Source: Pseudidiomarina terrestris (lineage in GTDB: Bacteria > Pseudomonadota > Gammaproteobacteria > Enterobacterales > Alteromonadaceae). Taken from it: a DNA stretch of 32,233 nucleotides. Position numbers and translations under genes: made by a program. The notes under the pieces were generated by a model. That model had not been told where the DNA came from. It ran no database searches and saw only the letters and a program-made list of their open reading frames with translations. The DNA is taken from the NCBI RefSeq assembly GCF_030466405.1, contig NZ_JAGGJF010000008.1:1-32233 (forward strand), in the 5' to 3' direction. This document shows positions 28,062-32,233 of this stretch, one piece after another (position 1 is the first letter of the stretch; each line of letters starts with the position of its first letter).

Positions 28062-28105
28062 AGTGACTTCCTCGTTGTTAAGACGTTTAAATAGCCCTGG
28101 CAGGC

Positions 28106-28312
28106 TCAATACTTAATTTTGGGGACTGATAAACCGCGCTTTTCGTCAATACGGTCCATCATCCACTCATCAATCTCTGAGTCTAACCAGGCGACGTTTC
28201 TTCCCAGTGTGTTAACAGGTTTGGGGAACTTGCCTTCGCTCATCATTTTGTAAATTGAGGTGCGCCCCAGCCCGACGCGTTCTTGAACCTCGTTTAATCG
28301 TAGAAACCGCAT
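28106..28312 (-). CDS. AlpA-family helix-turn-helix regulator 1
   Basis: A 68-residue AlpA/excisionase-type DNA-binding protein: MRFLRLNEVQERVGLGRTSI is the helix-turn-helix, then the wing KFPKPVNTLGRNVAWLDSEIDEW. Such proteins regulate integrase or excision genes in cryptic prophages such as CP4-57. I chose the ATG at 28312 because AAGGAG lies 6 bp upstream, rather than one eight codons earlier. It is about half identical to the second AlpA-like protein at 29150-29362. Confidence 0.88.
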   Translation of the reverse strand: MRFLRLNEVQERVGLGRTSIYKMMSEGKFPKPVNTLGRNVAWLDSEIDEWMMDRIDEKRGLSVPKIKY

Positions 28313-28485
28313 GAGCTTCTCCTTGTTCTGTGTCATAGGATTAGTAAGAATTGAGATGGATGATCACGAACAACGTCGCTTTCGTTGGAACTTAGGCGTT
28401 TTTGCTAATCCAACTCCACACCCAACAAGCACGCAAACGCGCACCTGTCAGGTGTTTTTATGCAAGTTAAGGGGTAGGGTGATGA

Positions 28486-29160
28486 CTAGTCGTTAAACGC
28501 GATGTCAGTGGCTATGTGCGCTGCCATTTGAGCCGTTATGTGGTTGGAGTCATCGCATTCGTTGGTTTCATGAACATCGCTAAGTACCTGCCGCTTGGTC
28601 TCTCCGACGTACTTCCCATGTGCATGAGGGCTGATACCTAATAGGTTCGACTTGATGACACGGTGAATGATACCGGCCTCCTGTCGTTGAATAGCTTCAA
28701 GCAGCTCAGGTCGGACTATTTTGGGCATGTTTTGCCCTTGAGCTCGAAGGTAAACCGTTATTAGCTTGCCGATAAATAGCGCCAGCTCCTTGTTATCGTC
28801 TTCGCTATCGCTGGACACAAAGTAATATATTTCCCTCGCAGTCGATGCAATGTGAAGTGTTGGGTCTCCTGCATGGGCTGCGACCTTAAAGCTGCTAATC
28901 ACGATGGGTAACATGTATTGCCGAAGCTTGCGGTCATTAGCCTCGCTCCACTGGTTGATATGGGTTGTTGCCAGTATCGAGTCAAGCAGCTCGAATGTTA
29001 CTGGCGGCATGTTTAACCATTGTTTAAACCGCTCCTCGTCGTATACCTCGTGCATTTGAACTGAGTTAGTGCGGCCCGTTAATGGGTCACGCTGATTTAC
29101 CGTGCAAATACCCAATTTACGGACGGTATCGCTATATCCTGTTGTAAAATCAAACCGCAT
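28486..29160 (-). CDS. Hypothetical protein downstream of AlpA-like gene 2
   Basis: A 224-residue protein with no signal peptide or membrane helix and no family I recognise. The N-terminus (MRFDFTTGYSDTVRKLGICTVNQRDPLTGR) is beta-rich; the middle is helical. I chose the ATG at 29160, preceded by GGGAGG, which overlaps the upstream AlpA-like gene by 11 bp, implying translational coupling. It does not obviously resemble the unknown protein in the first pair (27537-28061). Confidence 0.65.
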   Translation of the reverse strand: MRFDFTTGYSDTVRKLGICTVNQRDPLTGRTNSVQMHEVYDEERFKQWLNMPPVTFELLDSILATTHINQWSEANDRKLRQYMLPIVISSFKVAAHAGDPTLHIASTAREIYYFVSSDSEDDNKELALFIGKLITVYLRAQGQNMPKIVRPELLEAIQRQEAGIIHRVIKSNLLGISPHAHGKYVGETKRQVLSDVHETNECDDSNHITAQMAAHIATDIAFND

Positions 29161-29362
29161 GACGTGATTCCTCCCAATCTGCTCCACGAACTTCGCGGAC
29201 CTGCTGTAAAATCCATTCATCAATCTCTGATTCAATCCAAGCCGCTGACCGGCCTGCCAGGATAATTGATTTAGGAAAGCTATCTTCCTGCATCAGACGG
29301 TAGATGGTGGAACGGCTTAGACCAACTTTGGCTTTGACTTCGTTTAATCGTATTAATCGCAT
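29150..29362 (-). CDS. AlpA-family helix-turn-helix regulator 2
   Basis: A 70-residue AlpA-type regulator: MRLIRLNEVKAKVGLSRSTI (helix-turn-helix) and SFPKSIILAGRSAAWIESEIDEW (wing/helix). It aligns along its full length with the AlpA-like protein at 28106-28312. ATG 29362 has TGGAGAAAG upstream; an in-frame start ten codons earlier lacks this. A 23-bp motif found again before the Gp2-like gene lies 40-62 bp upstream. It is divergent from radC. Confidence 0.88.
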   Translation of the reverse strand: MRLIRLNEVKAKVGLSRSTIYRLMQEDSFPKSIILAGRSAAWIESEIDEWILQQVREVRGADWEESRHAV

Positions 29363-29401
29363 GAGCTTTCTCCATATTTTGGTTTCTCTCATGGGATGAG
29401 T

Positions 29402-29424
29402 TGATCCTGTAAGAAATAACCATG
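29402..29424 (-). promoter_or_regulatory. Repeated 23-bp motif, copy 1 (upstream of AlpA-like gene 2)
   Basis: On the + strand TGATCCTGTAA, four variable bases, then TAACCATG. The same two blocks occur at 30767-30789. It lies 40 bp upstream of the AlpA-like start, in the region shared with the divergent radC gene. It could be a promoter element or the binding site of an element-encoded regulator. Confidence 0.5.
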
Positions 29425-29497
29425 GACTGAGATTCCACCGTATTTCAGGCCTATATCACGCACGTGCATTGAAGAATTAAAAACATGGAGACACAAA

Positions 29498-29971
29498 ATG
29501 CACGAGCAAAATGCCGAGTATGTAACGAATGGGCCAATGACTGAGGTTGATGTGTTGAATAAGGCGTCTGAGATCTTGGAGACGAAGTTTTTAAAGGGGG
29601 AGGGCTTTACCAGCCCATCTGCGGCAAAAGACTTCCTGAGATACAAGCTGGCGCATCAAAAGCGTGAGGTGTTCGCCATTCTGCTGATGGATTCACAGCA
29701 CCGGCTGATTGAGTACAAAGAGCTGTTCTTTGGGACCATTAACGCGGCTCCGGTGTATCCCCGTGAGGTGATGAAAGAAGTGCTTCAGCAAAATGCTGCT
29801 GCCATCATCCTGGCACACAACCATCCATCAGGTGTGACTGAACCATCGGAAGCTGACAAGCGTGTGACCACGCGTATCAAGGATGCACTCAATCACATAG
29901 ACGTCCCCGTGCTTGACCACATCGTAGTAGGTCAAGACACGGTTTCGTTTGCTGAAAGGGGGTTGTTGTAG
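29498..29971 (+). CDS. radC: Island-type RadC-family JAMM/MPN protein
   Basis: A 157-residue protein with the JAMM metalloprotease-like motif: E57, then H107-x-H109 followed by S117 and D120 (AHNHPSG...PSEAD), the full zinc-ligand set. It lacks the N-terminal helix-hairpin-helix part of chromosomal RadC and so resembles short RadC homologues (YeeS/YfjY type) on cryptic prophages and islands. The biochemical role is not established. GGAGAC precedes the ATG. It is divergent from the AlpA-like gene and convergent with the Gp2-like gene. Confidence 0.9.
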   Translation: MHEQNAEYVTNGPMTEVDVLNKASEILETKFLKGEGFTSPSAAKDFLRYKLAHQKREVFAILLMDSQHRLIEYKELFFGTINAAPVYPREVMKEVLQQNAAAIILAHNHPSGVTEPSEADKRVTTRIKDALNHIDVPVLDHIVVGQDTVSFAERGLL

Positions 29972-29988
29972 ATGTAATGCAACTAAGC

Positions 29989-30023
29989 ACGTAGCAGAGG
30001 TTTTCCCTGGGCCTCTGCTACGT
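29989..30023. terminator. Hairpin between the convergent radC and Gp2-like genes
   Basis: A perfect 12-bp stem, ACGTAGCAGAGG / CCTCTGCTACGT, with an 11-base loop lies 18 bp past the radC stop and 12 bp past the end of the opposing gene. It is probably a bidirectional terminator, although neither side has a long T-run. Confidence 0.65.
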
Positions 30024-30034
30024 TGCGTGGTGCC

Positions 30035-30730
30035 TTATGCTGGCGCTTTATTTTTTGCCAGCTTAGAGCTCGAATAAAACGATGGGCGATTCATTCTGTA
30101 TAGCGTGGTGTCTTCCTTGCAGATATAGCTGTAATGCTCGAATGCGGCTCTCATAACTGGGTTGTCGCTGGAGACGTCACCTGTTAAGTGGCGGTTGGGC
30201 GTTGGTGAACTGTGTATGAGTACCTCTGTTGAACGCTCATCCAATTTGACCACCGAATGCCACGAGTCTCTTATCATTTTTCCAAGAGCCGAGTCGTCGT
30301 TGGGCCCAAGGTTTTTTATACACCTGAAAACGTCGTTATTAACGAAGAGAATGACGTGGTAATGCTCGTGTAGTGCCATTACTTTTTGCTCCACTTTCAC
30401 GGCGTAGCGAAGCCTGCATGAACGAAAACGACCTTCCCGTTTAAATTTCTGTTTTAGATGCCTGTTTATGCGAGCTCTTACAGCGTCAATAAAGCGTTTG
30501 ATGGGGTTATCTACTTCAATAGGTATCCCTGATAAAGGAACCTTAAGGTCAAAACGAACCGCTAGTGTTCTGTGATGATGGTTTAACGCACTTATCATCG
30601 TTGCATAGAGCCCGTCTAAGTGCGGCTCAATGTAAGGTGCATTGCTTCGTTTAAGTTTAAACCCTTTGTATGTTGGTTCATGGTAGAGCTTCAGGTTGTG
30701 ATTGTATTTACTACGCTTACGATTTGTCAT
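30035..30730 (-). CDS. YagK/YfjJ-family, inovirus Gp2-like protein with HUH motif
   Basis: A 231-residue basic protein resembling the YagK/YfjJ C-terminal domain family, which includes inovirus Gp2-type proteins and relates to rolling-circle replication initiators. The key stretch is HEHYHVILF with H123-Y-H125 as an HUH metal motif. A Tyr-containing segment (AFEHYSYICK, about 200-210) could supply the nucleophile; that is inference. GGAGGTC precedes the ATG. The repeated 23-bp motif lies 37-59 bp upstream. With AlpA and RadC it points to a cryptic prophage or satellite element. Confidence 0.75.
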   Translation of the reverse strand: MTNRKRSKYNHNLKLYHEPTYKGFKLKRSNAPYIEPHLDGLYATMISALNHHHRTLAVRFDLKVPLSGIPIEVDNPIKRFIDAVRARINRHLKQKFKREGRFRSCRLRYAVKVEQKVMALHEHYHVILFVNNDVFRCIKNLGPNDDSALGKMIRDSWHSVVKLDERSTEVLIHSSPTPNRHLTGDVSSDNPVMRAAFEHYSYICKEDTTLYRMNRPSFYSSSKLAKNKAPA

Positions 30731-30929
30731 TTAGACCTCCAGTTGCAGTTAAGCTCATAGGAGATCTGATCCTGTAATCTTTAACCATGAGTCAGACGGT
30801 AAGCTTGGGGCTTACCTATCACTGGCTAAGTATTGGTTACTAGACGTACTAATGAATGATGCACTGGTTGCTTATATTACTATTACAGCCAAGCCTTTTA
30901 CCCGGCTACGCGGTGTTTTGTAATTAAAA
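30731..30929. other. Gap between the Gp2-like gene and the large winged-helix gene
   Basis: About 200 bp without a gene. It holds the second copy of the 23-bp motif and should contain the promoter of the Gp2-like gene and the end of the transcript from the large gene. No clear intrinsic terminator is seen. Confidence 0.4.
30767..30789 (-). promoter_or_regulatory. Repeated 23-bp motif, copy 2 (upstream of the Gp2-like gene)
   Basis: 19 of 23 positions equal copy 1 at 29402-29424; all four differences are in the middle between the blocks TGATCCTGTAA and TAACCATG. It lies 37 bp upstream of the Gp2-like start, nearly the same distance as copy 1 from its gene. Confidence 0.5.
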
Positions 30930-32233
30930 TCACAGTGGTTCCCTATGACTTGGCGGAAGAGGGTGCACAGCTAACTTAGCAGGAGCACTATGATCAACCT
31001 CGCCTAATAACAACGTCACGTCTGACTGTTCGGCATTAGTGCTGTGAGTAAGTAACAAGCGGCATCCAAATTGCGGATTCTTTTTTTCGGCGTTAAACAA
31101 GTCCTGGTCGGTGATGAACCTTTGAGTATTAAACGCAACCTCAACGGCTGATTTGACTAACCACTCAGCTAAATAGTCTCGAGCGCTTCTTAACAGCTCT
31201 CTTGCCTCAGATTCATACTGATCGTCAGCGATAGCAGATTGGGCCGCTTCGGTACTCTCCGCTTCTAATGCTTTCTGTTGAATTTTGACTCGCTTGGCGA
31301 TACGAAGAAATATCTTGCTCACTTTCCGATAATGGGATTCTTCGTCAAGAAAAATCTCCAGGAGTCGATTGTTTAGCATATCGCGTAGGCTCTTTCTTTC
31401 TCGCTGTTGCAATGAGTTAGGGTTCTTTCTTAGTTGCTCTATTAACCCAGGGGAGTGTCTGAATTCGTTAATTAAGATTATTTCTGCGGTCTCCATAACA
31501 GCCCAACTAATGTGCTGTCTATCAATATCGTCTAGCGTCCTGCGCTCATCCAGTAAAATGAGTGCTAGGCGGTGCTTACTATTGCTATTACTAGTGACAT
31601 AACGAAGCATGTCTACAGAGCCCAGCTTATGAGCCAATTTGTCAAACCACGCTATCCATGCTTGATATGAGTTAGTACGAACGTATTCTGCTGCTGACGA
31701 TAAGCTAAAAGGGTGATTGGCCGCTAAAAGCTGTTCGTTTTTCCAATATGAAGAATGGTTAGAGTTAACAAAACGATATGCTCGGTTAATGAAGTAAACG
31801 GTGGGTAGACGCTTTAAAGAGCGGCTGCCATTGTAGCCGGGAATTGTTTTGATGATGATTTTTTTCGCTTTCAGCTTTTTGAGTATACGAAGAAGTTGAT
31901 CCCGTGATACGCCTGTCGAATTGCAGATGTCACTATTAAAAAAGCCCTGAGTCACTCCAGTTGTATCAGACTTATAAACAAGGAAGGCTAAGACCATTCG
32001 TTCGGGGACACTGAGTTTTTCAGGCTTCTTGTTAGGCAAAGAAAGCCTTCCAGATTTTATAAATTCGTGAAGTGGCTTAGGTGGTTTTATTAGTTGATTA
32101 GACTTGGGATTGCCTTTTATTCGGAAGCACTTAACCAAGACTTCAGAAGTACCATTAGCATGATATGTGGTTATTATTTTGCGTTCGGTCAGGCTTTCTA
32201 TTGCTTGCTTAACCAAGTGGTAGCTAATACCGA
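30930..32233 (-). CDS. Large winged-helix protein of unknown function, 5' end outside the window
   Basis: At least 433 codons are present. The frame is open to the window edge and reads GISYHLVKQAIESLTERKII, part of a helix-turn-helix, so the real start lies beyond 32233 and a TTG at 32216 is not the start. A second winged-helix-like segment (VPERMVLAFLVYKSD...NSTGVSRDQLLRILKKLKAKKII) follows. The C-terminal half is helical and charged. I recognise no family. The arrangement of two DNA-binding-like units suggests a replication or regulatory protein of the element, which is inference from neighbours. Confidence 0.65.
   Translation of the reverse strand, partial: GISYHLVKQAIESLTERKIITTYHANGTSEVLVKCFRIKGNPKSNQLIKPPKPLHEFIKSGRLSLPNKKPEKLSVPERMVLAFLVYKSDTTGVTQGFFNSDICNSTGVSRDQLLRILKKLKAKKIIIKTIPGYNGSRSLKRLPTVYFINRAYRFVNSNHSSYWKNEQLLAANHPFSLSSAAEYVRTNSYQAWIAWFDKLAHKLGSVDMLRYVTSNSNSKHRLALILLDERRTLDDIDRQHISWAVMETAEIILINEFRHSPGLIEQLRKNPNSLQQRERKSLRDMLNNRLLEIFLDEESHYRKVSKIFLRIAKRVKIQQKALEAESTEAAQSAIADDQYESEARELLRSARDYLAEWLVKSAVEVAFNTQRFITDQDLFNAEKKNPQFGCRLLLTHSTNAEQSDVTLLLGEVDHSAPAKLAVHPLPPSHREPL

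Noticed and set aside
28430-28460. Small hairpin CACCTG/CAGGTG followed by TTTTT on the + strand
   Set aside because: The stem is short with almost no loop and no + strand gene ends there, so a terminator is not supported.

Overview
The window looks like a mosaic heavy-metal resistance island from a gammaproteobacterium, most probably a marine one (Alteromonadales/Idiomarina/Marinobacter-like). This is inferred from gene content, AT-leaning base composition in most modules and the style of the efflux pumps; no marker gene fixes the genus.

Region 1 (1-12131, + strand) is a copper/silver module. It holds a small secreted Cys-rich protein, a CusCBA-type tripartite RND pump (CusB carries a CusF domain at its C-terminus; CusA has the methionine triad), a second small Cys-rich secreted protein, and a PII-like protein of the metal-associated type. 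Two small uncharacterised proteins follow, then the Cu(I) P1B-ATPase CopA, a membrane-anchored cupredoxin, a methionine-rich periplasmic protein and a DUF5676-like membrane protein. Together they would pump Cu/Ag out of cytoplasm and periplasm and buffer it in the periplasm. A decayed second cupredoxin gene (12165-12320) marks the junction with the next module.

Region 2 (12349-14989) is a complete narrow-spectrum mercury operon: merR diverges from merT-merP-merA, with a textbook MerR operator and a 19-bp promoter spacer. MerA lacks the N-terminal metal-binding domain.

Region 3 (15041-22355, - strand) is a divalent-cation module: a CzcI-like small secreted protein, then CzcC-, CzcB- and CzcA-like RND components, a CzcD-like CDF exporter and a YnfA-type membrane protein. 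An intrinsic terminator-like hairpin lies between the pump gene and the CDF gene.

Region 4 (22596-27390) holds two insertion elements: an intact IS3-family element (1241 bp, 27-bp inverted repeats, 3-bp target repeat, -1 frameshift signal) and an ISPpu12-like ISL3-family element. The second one carries its own cargo: lspA, a CDF transporter with an HMA-like domain, and a divergent PbrR/CadR-type regulator. It is visibly more GC-rich than its surroundings.

Region 5 (27537-32233) is the end of a different mobile element, of cryptic-prophage/satellite type. It has two tandem AlpA-like regulators, each followed by a gene of unknown function, an island-type RadC/JAMM protein, a YagK/YfjJ (inovirus Gp2-like) protein with an HUH motif, and a large winged-helix protein cut by the window edge. 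A 23-bp motif repeats upstream of two of these genes at nearly the same distance. The least explained parts are the 7121-8374 cluster inside the copper module, the family of small secreted proteins ending in an FRPPI-like motif, and the AlpA/Gp2 region.
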